Shown: in pieces, positions 40,828-50,656 of the stretch
How positions within the stretch are numbered: the first letter of the stretch is position 1
Layout: each line of letters begins with the position of its first letter
Assembly (NCBI GenBank): GCA_963708865.1
Contig: CAVPUC010000006.1
Coordinates: 1 to 64,000 of the forward strand
Reading direction: 5' to 3'
DNA from: DAIDKA01 sp963708865
Lineage (GTDB): Bacteria; Pseudomonadota; Gammaproteobacteria; Steroidobacterales; Steroidobacteraceae
DNA length: 64,000 nucleotides
Position numbers and translations under genes: made by a program
Notes under the pieces: generated by a model
Databases searched by the model: none
What the model was told of the DNA's origin: nothing
Seen by the model: the letters and a program-made list of their open reading frames with translations, nothing else

Positions 40828-41686
40828 ATGCAACCCCAACGTCGATGTGCTCGCCTCGTATTGGACCTTGGCCGTGGGCGCGGTGCCGCATACCGGTCCT
40901 GAGTACAGCTCGGTCGACTTCCGGGTGCGCGCCGAGGAGGCCGGCAAGGCAGGCTTCACCGGCATGGGCCTGTGGCATGCCGACCTTGAGCACACCCTGC
41001 GCCGTTACTCCCTGCCCGACATGAAAAAGATCCTCACCGACAATGGCATCCGCCACGTGGAGCTGGAGTTTCTGACCGGCTGGTTCAATGACGGGCAGGA
41101 GAAGGCGCAGTCGGATGTCACCAAGAAGCTGCTGTTCGAGGCTGCAGCGGCCTTGGGTGCCCGGGCGATCAAGGTGGGCGACTTCACCAATCAGAAATGC
41201 CCCTTCCCGAAGCTCATCGAGCGCTTCGCCGCCCTGTGCCGGGAGGCCGAGGACTACGGTACCCGCGTGGCCTTCGAGATGATGCCGTTCAGCATCATCA
41301 GCTCACTGGAGGGCGCGCTGGCGCTCGCCAAGGGTGCCGACGCGAAGAACGGCGGCATCTTCTTTGACCTGTGGCATATGGTGAAGCTCAACATTCCCTA
41401 CGACGCCGTCGCCGACTTCCCGGCCCAGTACCGCCTCGGCATGGAAATCAACGATGGCTTTTCGCGTGAACATTCGCTGCCGGACATGGTCGAGGAGACG
41501 ACCCAGCACCGTCAGCTGTGCGGCGATGGTGAGTTCGACATCAAGAGTTTCGTCGCCAAGATCCGCGCCGCCGGCTGGACCGGACCCTGGGGCATCGAAG
41601 TGTTGAACAAGAAACTGCGCCAGGAAGACATCCACACGCTCGCGCCGAAGGTCTACCGCACGACCATCGCGCAGTTCGCGAGTTGA
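40828..41686 (+). CDS. Xylose-isomerase-like TIM-barrel (sugar phosphate isomerase/epimerase family)
   Basis: A protein of about 285 residues. The AP-endonuclease-2/xylose-isomerase-like fold is visible from conserved segments: GFTGMGLWHADLEHT, HVELEFLTGWF, IKVGDFTN, VAFEMMPF, IFFDLWHMV and HVEI-like GIEVLNKK, with likely metal ligands Glu, Asp, His and Glu. The ORF in frame starts only at GTG 40847. However an ATG at 40828 with a GGGA ribosome binding site 10-11 bases upstream would join it as MNPNVDVLASYW if one extra C near 40831 is removed, which I think is correct. Substrate is unknown. Confidence 0.7.
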
Positions 41687-41690
41687 TCGG

Positions 41691-41729
41691 CAGGGGTGAT
41701 GATGTCACGACGTGACGCCATCACCCCTG
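41691..41729. terminator. Bipartite hairpin between convergent genes
   Basis: CAGGGGTGATG pairs with CATCACCCCTG to make an 11-bp stem, and an inner GTCAC-GAC-GTGAC hairpin extends it. It lies between the isomerase-like gene and the TonB receptor gene, which converge. There is no clear T-run on either side, so its termination strength is uncertain. Confidence 0.6.
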
Positions 41730-41746
41730 TTGCGCACAAGGCGCGA

Positions 41747-44167
41747 TCAGAACTTCTTCTTCACCTGCAACGACACCTCGCGCGGCGGGGCCACCAGCCC
41801 GTATTCGGCACCGGAACTGGCCGTCAGGTCGAAGTTTGAGATGTAGTAGATCTCGTTGAAGATGTTCGCGCCGATGAGCGAGGCTTCCCAGGTGTCCTGC
41901 GGAGAGCGCCAGGTGATGCGCGCATTCCCCAGGTGGTTGCCGTCGACCCGGTTGGTGTACGCCGCCACAGCGTTGGTGTTGAAGCCGCCGGTGTAGCTGA
42001 AATCCAGGCGCGGCGTCACCGATGAGCCATCGGGCATGGCGTACTCATACTGAATGCCGATCGCCCACTTCCAGTTGATCGTTCCCGGCGCCGAAGAGCC
42101 CACCGGCACCTGCAGCACCGGCGTATTCACGGCCGGGTCGATATACGTATAGGCGAAATCCAGCTTGCTGACGCTCGCGTCCATGGAAAGGCCGCCGATC
42201 GGGTGCAGCTCCCCCTCGATCTCGACACCCTTGATGTTCGCGTTGCCGGCATTCACCGGGGCCGCGCACGGCTCGGTGGTGCTGCCGCCCGAGAACTGCG
42301 GGCAGCTCAGCAGCACCAGCTGAATGTCCTTGAACTTGTTGAAGAACGCGGAGACGTTCACGCGCACCTTGCGATCCAGGAAGTCCGATTTGATGCCCAG
42401 TTCATAGGCGGTCAGGAACTCCGGCTTGAAGGGCTGCACCTGGCTGGGCAGGAAGGGACGAGGATTGATGCCGCCGCCCTTGAAGCCGGTGGAGGCGCTC
42501 ACATAGGTCATCAGGTTCTCGTTCCAGCGGTACTCGAGGTTGGCGCGCCAGTCCACCTTGGAGCCGTTGTAGCGGCCGGTGTAGTCGTTCAACGAGGTCA
42601 GGCCGAGCGTTGCCTGGTTATCGATCGGAGCGCGCGCAAACGTATAGTCCTTGTTTTCCTTGGTGTAGCGCACGCCGGCATTGAAGGTCAGCGCATCGGT
42701 GATGTGGAAGCTGCCGTTGAGGAACGGGGCGTAACTGGATGCCGTGACCACATCTCCGGATGAGACGAATTCGAAAATGCAGTTGGTGGCTCCCGGCACC
42801 GTACACAGGAAGGGCGGGAAGGTTCCCACGTAATTCAGGACCTGGTGGGTGGCGTAGGTGCTTCCCTGGTTGAAGTAGTAGGCGCCCAGGGTGTAGTCCA
42901 GCAGCGAGAACTTGCCGTTCAGGCGCAGCTCCTCACTGAAGGAGTGATTCCAGATGTGCTCGGCGCCCAAAGAGCCGGACAGCGGCGAGATGTCGTTGTC
43001 CTCCACCCAGCTGCTGTCGAACTCGCGGTAGGAGGTGATCGATTTCACGGCGAAATTGTCATTCGCCGTCCAGTCCGTCGTCAGGTTCATGCCCCAGACC
43101 TTGGTGTGGGTCGTGGGATCGAAGTTGAGCACCGTCCCATCGGGGCGCACATCAGAGTAGCTGGCGTAGCTGATCCAGGGATTGGGCGGCACAAACGCCG
43201 AGGTATAGGGCACACCGTACGTCTTCGAGGCGATCGCACCGGAAGCAGCCGGGTTCACGCGCTGCAACACGGTCGCGGCAACCTCGGAGTCATCCACGGT
43301 CGTATCGATGGAGTAATTCACCTCCAGCGTGTCGCTGGGCACCCAGCGCAGCGCCGCCCGGCCGGCCGTATAGTCCTTGCCGCCCTCCTTGCCGTCGACA
43401 CAGGTGCTTTGTTCGCTTTCATTGGGGATGCCGCTGTGGGGAAACTCGCAGCCGTAGTCGTAGCGCGTGACATAGCCATCCTGCTTCTTGTCCACGCCTG
43501 CGACTCGCAGGAACAGCGTGTCCTTGATGAGCGTCATGTCGCCTGTGCCGCGCAGCTCGATCAGGTCCCGGGAACCATAGGTGGCCTGAAAGGATCCGCC
43601 GTCGTTGCCGTCAGGCTTCTGGGAATACAGCTTGACCGCGCCGCCCTCGGAATTTCGACCGCCCAGCACGCCCTGGGGTCCGCGCAGGATCTCGACCCGG
43701 TCCAGATCGAGCAGGTCAAAATTCGCACCGGTCAGACTGGGGTAGTAGACATCGTCGATGTAGATGCCGACACCGGGCTCGAGCGCCGGATCAAAGTCCG
43801 CCTGGCCGATACCGCGAATCGAGGCCGACATGCCCGGACCGAATGCACCGCCGGTTTCGCGAAGGTTCACGTCGGGTGCCTGGTTGCTGACATCGACCAG
43901 ATTCAGATCCCCGTGGGCGGCGAGTGACTCGGCACTGAGCGCCGTGATGGCGATGGGCGTGTCCTGCACGTTCTGCCGGCGAAACTGCGCGGTGACGATG
44001 ACCTCCTGCAGCCCGGAGGTGTCACTGGACTGATCTGGCGGCGGCGTCGTGGGAGCGGTACCTTGATCTGCCGCCAGGGCATGGCCGCCGATGATCGACG
44101 AGGCGACCGAGGCGACAAGCCAGGGCCGGAGAATTCGGCGCACCGAGTGCGTGACGGAACGAGTCAT
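41747..44167 (-). CDS. TonB-dependent outer-membrane receptor
   Basis: An 806-residue receptor. A signal peptide ends near residue 32 (GGHALAAD). The TonB box is close to LQEVIVTAQ, followed by the plug domain with SIRGIGQADFD and RVEILRGPQGVL, then a 22-strand barrel ending in the signature Phe (LQVKKKF). It imports a large or scarce substrate across the outer membrane. Position beside an AraC regulator and the vanillin-dehydrogenase operon suggests uptake of a lignin-derived aromatic rather than a siderophore, but this is inference. Confidence 0.92.
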   Translation of the reverse strand: MTRSVTHSVRRILRPWLVASVASSIIGGHALAADQGTAPTTPPPDQSSDTSGLQEVIVTAQFRRQNVQDTPIAITALSAESLAAHGDLNLVDVSNQAPDVNLRETGGAFGPGMSASIRGIGQADFDPALEPGVGIYIDDVYYPSLTGANFDLLDLDRVEILRGPQGVLGGRNSEGGAVKLYSQKPDGNDGGSFQATYGSRDLIELRGTGDMTLIKDTLFLRVAGVDKKQDGYVTRYDYGCEFPHSGIPNESEQSTCVDGKEGGKDYTAGRAALRWVPSDTLEVNYSIDTTVDDSEVAATVLQRVNPAASGAIASKTYGVPYTSAFVPPNPWISYASYSDVRPDGTVLNFDPTTHTKVWGMNLTTDWTANDNFAVKSITSYREFDSSWVEDNDISPLSGSLGAEHIWNHSFSEELRLNGKFSLLDYTLGAYYFNQGSTYATHQVLNYVGTFPPFLCTVPGATNCIFEFVSSGDVVTASSYAPFLNGSFHITDALTFNAGVRYTKENKDYTFARAPIDNQATLGLTSLNDYTGRYNGSKVDWRANLEYRWNENLMTYVSASTGFKGGGINPRPFLPSQVQPFKPEFLTAYELGIKSDFLDRKVRVNVSAFFNKFKDIQLVLLSCPQFSGGSTTEPCAAPVNAGNANIKGVEIEGELHPIGGLSMDASVSKLDFAYTYIDPAVNTPVLQVPVGSSAPGTINWKWAIGIQYEYAMPDGSSVTPRLDFSYTGGFNTNAVAAYTNRVDGNHLGNARITWRSPQDTWEASLIGANIFNEIYYISNFDLTASSGAEYGLVAPPREVSLQVKKKF

Positions 44168-44260
44168 TAAAGGGTCCCCCTTTTTCTGCCGCGGACAAAT
44201 ACTTATGCGCGGATCATAGGGGACACGTTCATGAACTGTTTGTCGCCCAGCGACCGGATG

Positions 44261-44279
44261 CTTGTCCTACGGTGACAAG
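44261..44279. promoter_or_regulatory. CTTGTC/GACAAG inverted repeat at the AraC gene 3' end
   Basis: CTTGTC (44261-44266) and GACAAG (44274-44279) are perfect inverted copies 7 bases apart, straddling the AraC gene stop and about 95 bases before the TonB receptor start. Without a T-run it looks more like a regulator site for the receptor than a terminator. Confidence 0.35.
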
Positions 44280-45226
44280 TGCAGTGTTGTGGCGGCGCGA
44301 CGGTAATCGCGCGGCGCCATGCCGAACTCCTCGCGGAACAAGCGCGAGAAATGCGGTAGCGATCTGAAGCCGTATTCGGCGCAGATGTGCGTGAGGCTCA
44401 GGCCCGCGAGCAGCGGATCTGCGAGCGCCGCGCGACACTTTTCCAGCCGGCGCCGCAGTATGTATCTGCCCACAGTGTCGCCCTCCCGGGCGAACACGCG
44501 GTGGACGTGGCGGGCGGAGATTTTCAATGCCTGCGCCACCTTCAGCGGCGACAGATCAGGGTCGCAGAGCGAGCGCTCGACGAAGTCGAGCATCCGCAGG
44601 CGCAACGCCGAACTTAGGTACGAGCGGTCTACTTTGCCGCGGCCGACTTCCACGAAGGCGCTGGCAATGAGCTCCAGCACCACATTGGCAAACCGCGGTG
44701 CCACGGCCGGCGCCAGCGCCTCATCGGAGGATTGCCAGATTTCACGGATCACTCGGGCGGCCAGGGATCCGCCGCCGGAACGTCCGCAGACCGGAATATT
44801 CACCAGATCCTCCGGCGTACCCAGATAGCGGCGCAAGACCTTGCGGGCGACGCGCACCGTCAGAATGGAAACCGGCTGGTCGAAGGACAGCTGATACGGG
44901 CGGGTCGAATCGCATAGCGCAAAATCCCCGGGTCGCAGCCGCACGTCTTCGCCTCCCTGGGAAAAGACGCTCTCCGCGCCCAGTTGGAAGCGGATCAGAT
45001 AATGGGGTTCAACCGAGTGGGAGATGTGCGCCCGCGAACGGCGCACGACGCCGGCGTCGGAGTTGAATTCCACGAAGCGCAGCTCCCCGATATCCGCGCG
45101 AATCATCCGCCCGGAGAAGGTCTGCGGATTGCGCGGCTCGCAGGATTGCTCGGTCAGTGAGCTGCTGGCGGCATCGTTCCAGAATTCAACGCGCCGCCTC
45201 GGCACCACCGTGTCGGTGGACAGCAC
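44267..45226 (-). CDS. AraC-family transcriptional regulator
   Basis: A 319-residue regulator. Residues 60-180 are the AraC-binding-like (cupin/FeaR-type) domain; the C-terminal 100 residues hold two helix-turn-helix units, e.g. LKVAQALKISARHVHRVFAREG and LSLTHICAEYGFRSLPHFSRLFR, followed by the GMAPRDYRR tail. The start is GTG at 45226; the nearest G-rich ribosome binding site is about 17 bases away, so the start is not certain. It is 40 bases downstream of the SDR gene and 99 bases upstream of the TonB receptor, the probable targets. Confidence 0.88.
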   Translation of the reverse strand: MLSTDTVVPRRRVEFWNDAASSSLTEQSCEPRNPQTFSGRMIRADIGELRFVEFNSDAGVVRRSRAHISHSVEPHYLIRFQLGAESVFSQGGEDVRLRPGDFALCDSTRPYQLSFDQPVSILTVRVARKVLRRYLGTPEDLVNIPVCGRSGGGSLAARVIREIWQSSDEALAPAVAPRFANVVLELIASAFVEVGRGKVDRSYLSSALRLRMLDFVERSLCDPDLSPLKVAQALKISARHVHRVFAREGDTVGRYILRRRLEKCRAALADPLLAGLSLTHICAEYGFRSLPHFSRLFREEFGMAPRDYRRAATTLHLSP

Positions 45227-45266
45227 TTCGCGCCCGTTCGTAGTCCCTCCCCAACATCAGATGATC

Positions 45267-46040
45267 CTAAAACGCGATGTGTTCCATATAGCCACCGTCG
45301 ACGTGCAGGTTCTGACCGACGATGAAGCCGGAGACCGGACTCGCCAGGAACAGCACCGCGGCAGCCACGTCCTCCGGACGCCCGAGTCGTCCGATCACGC
45401 AGTGCGCTTCGGCATCCGCCAGCACCGCCGGCGCCTTCTGCCTGATGCGGTCCCAGGGACCGCCTTCAAAGTAGATCGGCCCCGGTGAGACCGTGTTCAC
45501 GCGGATGCCATCCTTGGCAACCTGCTTGCTGAGCATGGCCCCGTAGGCAATCAGTGCCGCCTTGCCGGCGCCGTAGGAGAAGGCACCCGGCGCGGGAATC
45601 ATCTTGGACATCACCCCGGAGATGCTGCCGATGAACACCACGGCGGCGGATTTGGACTTGCGCAGATGGGGCAGTGCCGTCTCCACGCCGCGCACCGCGC
45701 CCATCACATCGATCTCAAACGTCGCCTTCCACCCCGTCTCCCCCGCCAGTCCCGGCGTTCCGGTGGTGTTGGACACGAAAATATCCAGACCGCCGAGACG
45801 GTTGCAGGCAGACTCGATCCAGCGGGTGTAGGCCTCCCGATCCTGCACATCCACGGCATCCCCGTAGGCCTTGACTCCTTTGCTGCCCAGCTCCTTGACG
45901 GTCGCCTCAACGTCGGCCGCGGTACGCGCGCAGATCGCGACATCGACGCCTTCGTCGGCCAGCATGCGGGCAATGGACAGACCGATGCCTTTGGTGGCGC
46001 CGGTGATGATGGCCTTACGGCCGCGCAGTTGCAGATCCAT
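45267..46040 (-). CDS. Short-chain dehydrogenase/reductase
   Basis: A 257-residue SDR with the cofactor motif TGATKGIGLSIA, Ser in IGSISG and the catalytic Tyr/Lys in YGAGK. The usual NNAG is replaced by SNTTG, which occurs in some members. It follows the vanillin-dehydrogenase-like gene by 18 bases on the same strand and precedes the AraC gene. Substrate unknown; in an aromatic catabolic operon it may oxidise or reduce a side-chain hydroxyl or ketone. Confidence 0.85.
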   Translation of the reverse strand: MDLQLRGRKAIITGATKGIGLSIARMLADEGVDVAICARTAADVEATVKELGSKGVKAYGDAVDVQDREAYTRWIESACNRLGGLDIFVSNTTGTPGLAGETGWKATFEIDVMGAVRGVETALPHLRKSKSAAVVFIGSISGVMSKMIPAPGAFSYGAGKAALIAYGAMLSKQVAKDGIRVNTVSPGPIYFEGGPWDRIRQKAPAVLADAEAHCVIGRLGRPEDVAAAVLFLASPVSGFIVGQNLHVDGGYMEHIAF

Positions 46041-46058
46041 GTTTGCCCCTTGATGCGC

Positions 46059-47513
46059 TCAGAACGGGTAGTGGCGCGGAGTGGTCTGGATGGTCACCCA
46101 TCGCAGCTCGGTGAACTCCGCCACACCGGCCCTGCCGCCGAAGCGGCCATAGCCGGAGGACTTCACGCCGCCGAACGGCATCTGCGCCTCATCCTGCACC
46201 GTGGGCGAATTGATGTGGGTAATGCCGGCATCGATGCGCTTGGCAAGCTCCAGGGCCTTGGCGATGTCGCGGGTGAAAATCGCCGACGACAGCCCGTACT
46301 CGGTGTCGTTGGCGACGGCCACGGCCTCATCGGCGGACTTCACGCGGATGATCGACACGTGCGGACCGAAGGTCTCTTCGCGAAACAGGTCCATCTTCTG
46401 CGTGACGTGATCCACCACCACCCCCTTCATGAGGGTGTTCGCGGTTTTCTCCCCGCCGACCAGCACCTTGGCCCCCTGCGCAATGGCGGCGGCGACCAGC
46501 TTTTCAACGTGCGTCACCGTGGGCCGGCCGACCACCGAACCCAACACCACCTCGCCCTCGCGCGGATCCCCCGCCGGCAGCGCCGCCACGCGCTTGGCGA
46601 GCTTGGCGGCGAACTCGTCGGCGACCTTCTCATGCACCACCACCCGCTCGGTGGACATGCAGATCTGACCGGAGTTGGCGAATGCGCCGAACACCGTGGC
46701 GCTGACCGCCGCATCGATATCCGCATCCTCGAGCACGATCAGCGGCGCCTTGCCTCCGAGCTCCAGCAGCACCGGCTTCAAATACTTGGCGCCGGTCTGG
46801 GCCACGATCCGGCCGACGCGGCTGGAGCCGGTGAAGTTCACCCGGCGCACCGCCGGATGGCCTATCAGGGCCTCGGACACCGCGGCGGCGTCTTTCGCAT
46901 CGTGCGTGATCACATTCACGACACCTTCGCCCAGGCCCGCCTCCGATAGCACCGCGCCGATCAGGCGATGGGTGGCCGGACACACTTCCGAGGCCTTGAG
47001 CACCACGGTGTTGCCGCATGCCAGCGGCATCGCGATCGACCGCACGCCCAGGATGACCGGCGCATTCCACGGCGCGATCCCCAGGCACACGCCCACCGGC
47101 TGGCGGATGGCCAGGGAGATCATGCCCGGCACATCCGACGGCACCACCTCGCCGGTGATCTGCGTGGTCATGGCGGCCGCCTCGCGCAGCAGCGTCGCGC
47201 CGAAGTGGACATTGAAATGTCCCCAGCCATTGGTGCAGCCCGTCTCGGCCATCATGATGGTGGCGAACTGCGCGGCACGCGCCTCCAGCAGGTCGGCCGC
47301 CTTGTTGAGCTTGGCGCGCCGCGCGTTGGGGCCCAGCGCCGACCATGCCGGAAATGCCTTGGCTGCCGCTTCAGCCGCAGCGATGGCATCTTCCACCTGC
47401 GCAGCTGCCGCCCTGGTTGCCACTTCACCCGAGAGCGGGTTCAGTCGATTGAAAGTCGCGGCGCCCCGGGCGGGTACGTCACGATCACCGATCAGCAGTT
47501 TTACATCTTCCAT
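46059..47513 (-). CDS. vdh: Vanillin dehydrogenase-type aldehyde dehydrogenase
   Basis: A 484-residue aldehyde dehydrogenase. The catalytic Cys is in NSGQICMSTERVVV and Glu in LLELGGKAPLIVL. Segments such as LREAAAMTTQITGEVVPSD, VCLGIAPWNAPVILGVR, VRRVNFTGSSRVGRIV and the C-terminal AEFTELRWVTIQ...RHYPF match vanillin and salicylaldehyde dehydrogenases (Vdh, LigV) closely. It converts vanillin to vanillate, the LigM substrate. The ATG at 47513 has a TTGGAG ribosome binding site; the longer upstream frame is an artefact. It sits between an acetoacetyl-CoA-synthetase-like gene and an SDR gene, probably one operon. Confidence 0.87.
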   Translation of the reverse strand: MEDVKLLIGDRDVPARGAATFNRLNPLSGEVATRAAAAQVEDAIAAAEAAAKAFPAWSALGPNARRAKLNKAADLLEARAAQFATIMMAETGCTNGWGHFNVHFGATLLREAAAMTTQITGEVVPSDVPGMISLAIRQPVGVCLGIAPWNAPVILGVRSIAMPLACGNTVVLKASEVCPATHRLIGAVLSEAGLGEGVVNVITHDAKDAAAVSEALIGHPAVRRVNFTGSSRVGRIVAQTGAKYLKPVLLELGGKAPLIVLEDADIDAAVSATVFGAFANSGQICMSTERVVVHEKVADEFAAKLAKRVAALPAGDPREGEVVLGSVVGRPTVTHVEKLVAAAIAQGAKVLVGGEKTANTLMKGVVVDHVTQKMDLFREETFGPHVSIIRVKSADEAVAVANDTEYGLSSAIFTRDIAKALELAKRIDAGITHINSPTVQDEAQMPFGGVKSSGYGRFGGRAGVAEFTELRWVTIQTTPRHYPF

Positions 47514-47562
47514 GGGGCGCTCCAATTGGGGCGGACAGCTTAAGAACGCGCATTCCGCGCCG

Positions 47563-49580
47563 TCAAGCGAACTTGCCCACCGCCTCGGCCAGCGGATAGT
47601 CGGTTTGCGTCCGTGCGTACTCCACGAAGAAGTCGAGCGCCGCCGGGTTGGCGGTGGCATCGCGATTGCACGGCCTTGGCGGGCGGCGTGCCCGCCAGGA
47701 TCCGGCGGACCGGCACTTCCATGCGCTTGCCGGTGAGGGTGTAGGGAATGTCGGGGACCTGGTAGATCGCATCCGGCACATGGCGCGGGGAATATTCCGA
47801 GCGCAGCTTGGCGCGAATCCGCTCCCGCAGTGTGTCATCCAGTTGCAGGCCGGCGCGCAGCTTGACGAACAACGGCATGAAGAATCGGCCGCCGGCGATG
47901 TCGAGGTTGACGATGAGCGAGTCCTCGACTTCCGGCAGCAGGGCCAGTGAGCGGTAGATCTCGGCGGTGCCGATGCGGATCCCATGACGGTTGAGCGTTG
48001 CATCCGAGCGACCCAGCACGAAGCCGCCGAGACGCTCGTTGATGCGGAAGAAATCGCCCTGGCGCCACACACCGGGGAACATGTCGAAGTAGGATTCCTT
48101 GTAGCGCTTGAAATCCTGATCGCCCCACAGATAGATGGGCATCGAGGGCAGCGGGCGGGTCAGCACCATCTCGCCCACCTCATTGACCACACTTTGGCCC
48201 TCGGCATTGAAGGCGGCAACCGCCACGCCCAGCAACGGGGCCTGCATTTCACCGGCGCGCACCGGCAGGATCGGCACACCGCCAATGAATCCCGAGCAGA
48301 TGTCGGTGCCGCCACTGCCGTTCTGCACCTGCATGTCCTGTTTCACGTTCAGATAGAACCACTCCATGACCTCCGGTGTCACCGGTGATCCGGCCAGCAT
48401 CGCAATGCGCAGGTGCGGCAGCTTGAATTTGTCCTTCGGGCACAACGCCCGCCTTCTGCAGCAGCGTCACATAGCCGGGATTGGCGCCGATGACGACGGC
48501 CTCGGTTTCCTCGTACATCCGCCACAGCGAATCGGGCTCCGGGTACATCAGACTGCCGTCATACAGCACCGGCACCACCTGCTTGAGCAGCGCGCTCGCC
48601 AGGAAGTTCCACATCATCCAGCCGGTGGTCGTATAAAAGAACAACCGCTCGCCGGGCTTCATGTCCATCTGGAAGTTGAAGGCCTTCAACTGTTCCAGCA
48701 GGATGCCGCCGTGGCTGTGGACGATGGCCTTGGGCAATCCGGTCGTGCCGGAGGAAAACAGGATCCACAGCGGGTGGGAAAAGGGCACCTGCTCGAATTT
48801 GAATTCCGACTTCGGTACCGGGCGCGCGGCCAGCAGCTCGTCCCAGAATACGGTTGGTTTGGAAAACGGCGTGCGGTCCGCAGTGTTCAGATACGGCAGA
48901 CACACCACCTGCTCAAGCGAATCCAGGCCGCCCACGATCTGCGCAAGCTCCGGGCGCCGATTGAACGGCTTGCCCGCGTACTGGTAGCCGTCCACGCAGA
49001 ACAGGATTTTCGGCGCCAGCTGCGCGAAGCGGTCGAGCACGCCGCGGGTTCCAAAATCCGGACCGCAGCTGGTCCAGATGGCCCCGATGCTGGTGGTGGC
49101 CAGCATCGCGATAATGGCGTGCGGGGAATTGGGCAGGTAGGCGGCAACCCGATCGCCCGGCACCACGCCCAGGCGGCGCAGCTGGGTCGCAAGGATGCGC
49201 ACGGAACCGCCCAGCTCCTCCCAGCTCATGGCGGTGAGCGCGGTGCGCTCATTGAAGTAGAAGAGCGCCGTGGCGCCCGGGCGCTCCCAGCGCAGCGCGT
49301 GCTCCGCGTAGTTCAGGCGGGCGCCCGGAAACCACTCCGCGCCAGGCATTTCGCTGCGCCCCAGCACCCGCTCATAGGGCACCGAGGGGCGCACGTCGCA
49401 GTACTCCCACAGCGCGCCCCAGAAAGCCTCGAGGTCGCTCACCGACCAGCGCCAAAGATCCGCATAGTTGCTGAAACTCAGTCCGCGATGGCTCTGCAGC
49501 CACGTCATGAACTGCGCCAGATTGGACCGCGCCACCCATTGCGGGCTTGGCGTCCACAGCAGATCACCCTCTTTAACCAT
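47563..49580 (-). CDS. Acetoacetyl-CoA synthetase-like acyl-CoA ligase, frameshifted twice
   Basis: About 671 residues when corrected, the size of acetoacetyl-CoA synthetases. The N-terminal PSPQWVARSNLAQFMTWLQ, AMP-binding LFSSGTTGLPKAIVHSHGG, TTTGWMMWN and NGSGGTDICSGFIGG match that family, and the C-terminal RGDFFRINERLGGFV-like and ending region are present. One extra base near 48437 and one near 47668 break the frame into three; each repair gives good continuity. It activates a beta-keto acid with CoA. In characterised enzymes that is acetoacetate; next to vdh an aroylacetate such as vanilloylacetate is an alternative worth testing. Start 49580 is uncertain. Confidence 0.82.
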
Positions 49581-49683
49581 TTCGACCGGTACTCAGCAGC
49601 GGCCGGGGCGGCCAGCCCTTGAGCATAAAGGGTCGGGCCGTACTGGCGCTACGCCTGCACAGTGCGTGGCCGGCGGCGCCACT

Positions 49684-50052
49684 CTGTGTATTCACACCGC
49701 GGCGGCGGTACGTCAGGGTCTGCCCATGAGACTTCTGGGCATCGCGGCGGGGTTCGGTATGCAAGTGGTCGCCATGGGCGGCGCACTGGGCATGCTGCTG
49801 TCGCGCTGGCCACAGCTCGACATCGACCTGCGGTGTGTGGGCATCGGGTGCGCGATGTACCTCGGCTGGAAGTTGCTGCACTCGCGGCATGCCGGGGCGG
49901 GCGGCGGCAACGCGCCGCTCAGCTTCGGAGAGGTCGCGGCCCTGCAGTTTCTGAGTCCCACGGCGTGGCTGCTCTCCTTGGCCACCGCGACCCTGTTTCT
50001 GCCCCCGCCGCTGCAGCAGGTGCTGACCGACGGCTTTCCGGGCAGGATCTGA
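49684..50052 (+). pseudogene. Truncated LysE-family exporter fragment
   Basis: The frame encodes about 115 residues homologous to the middle of the intact LysE gene just downstream: IAAGFGMQVVAMGGALG, CAMYLGWKLL, APLSFGEVAALQFLSPTAWLLSL and TLFLPP align with the corresponding segments. It lacks the PGPN-containing N-terminus and the last two helices, and its end is frame-disrupted. It is a decayed tandem duplicate. Its left edge is only approximate. Confidence 0.7.
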
Positions 50053-50068
50053 GCATGGAGAGCGTCTG

Positions 50069-50656
50069 ATGTTGGATCCCCTGCCCTGTGCAACCTATGC
50101 GTTTGTCATGTCCATCACACCCGGACCCAATAACGTGATGCTCACGGCCGCGGGCGCGAACTTCGGCTTGCGACGCACGGTGCCGCATCTGCTCGGCGCG
50201 TCGTGCGGGTTTGGTGTACAGGTGGCGGGCGTGTGCGGCGGCCTGGGCGTCCTGTTCATCCGCTGGCCGCCGCTGCAGACCGCCCTCAAATGGGTGGGTG
50301 CAGGGTATCTGCTGTATCTGGGCTGGCAGCTGCTGCGCGCCAGGGCGGGCCCCGCGGCAGGCGGCGGCAAACCCCTGACCTTCGCAGAGGGCGCGGCCTT
50401 CCAGTTCCTGAATCCGAAGGCGTGGGTGATCTCGCTGACCGCGGCGACCCTGTTCCTGCCCCCGCAACCCGGCGAGGTCCTGGGCAGCGGCTACGTGGCC
50501 AGCATCGTGACCGCGGTAAATCTGCCGTGCATCACGGCGTGGGCCGTGTTCGGCAGTTCCCTGGGGTTGGTGCTCTCCCGTCCGGGCGCACGCCGGACCT
50601 TCAACTGGGTGATGGCGGTGGCGCTGGCCGCGACCGGTGTCATGATGGTCGCCTGA
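50069..50656 (+). CDS. LysE/RhtB-family amino acid exporter
   Basis: A 195-residue inner-membrane exporter with about six membrane segments. The family signature FVMSITPGPNNVML is at residues 12-25, followed by LGASCGFGVQ and GAGYLLYLGWQLL, and a cytosolic loop with ALTFAEGAAFQFLNPKAW-like sequence. It follows a GGAGAG ribosome binding site and its stop overlaps the ATG of the MocR-type regulator (TGATG). Substrate unknown; LysE genes near MocR regulators often export amino acids or similar metabolites. Confidence 0.87.
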   Translation: MLDPLPCATYAFVMSITPGPNNVMLTAAGANFGLRRTVPHLLGASCGFGVQVAGVCGGLGVLFIRWPPLQTALKWVGAGYLLYLGWQLLRARAGPAAGGGKPLTFAEGAAFQFLNPKAWVISLTAATLFLPPQPGEVLGSGYVASIVTAVNLPCITAWAVFGSSLGLVLSRPGARRTFNWVMAVALAATGVMMVA

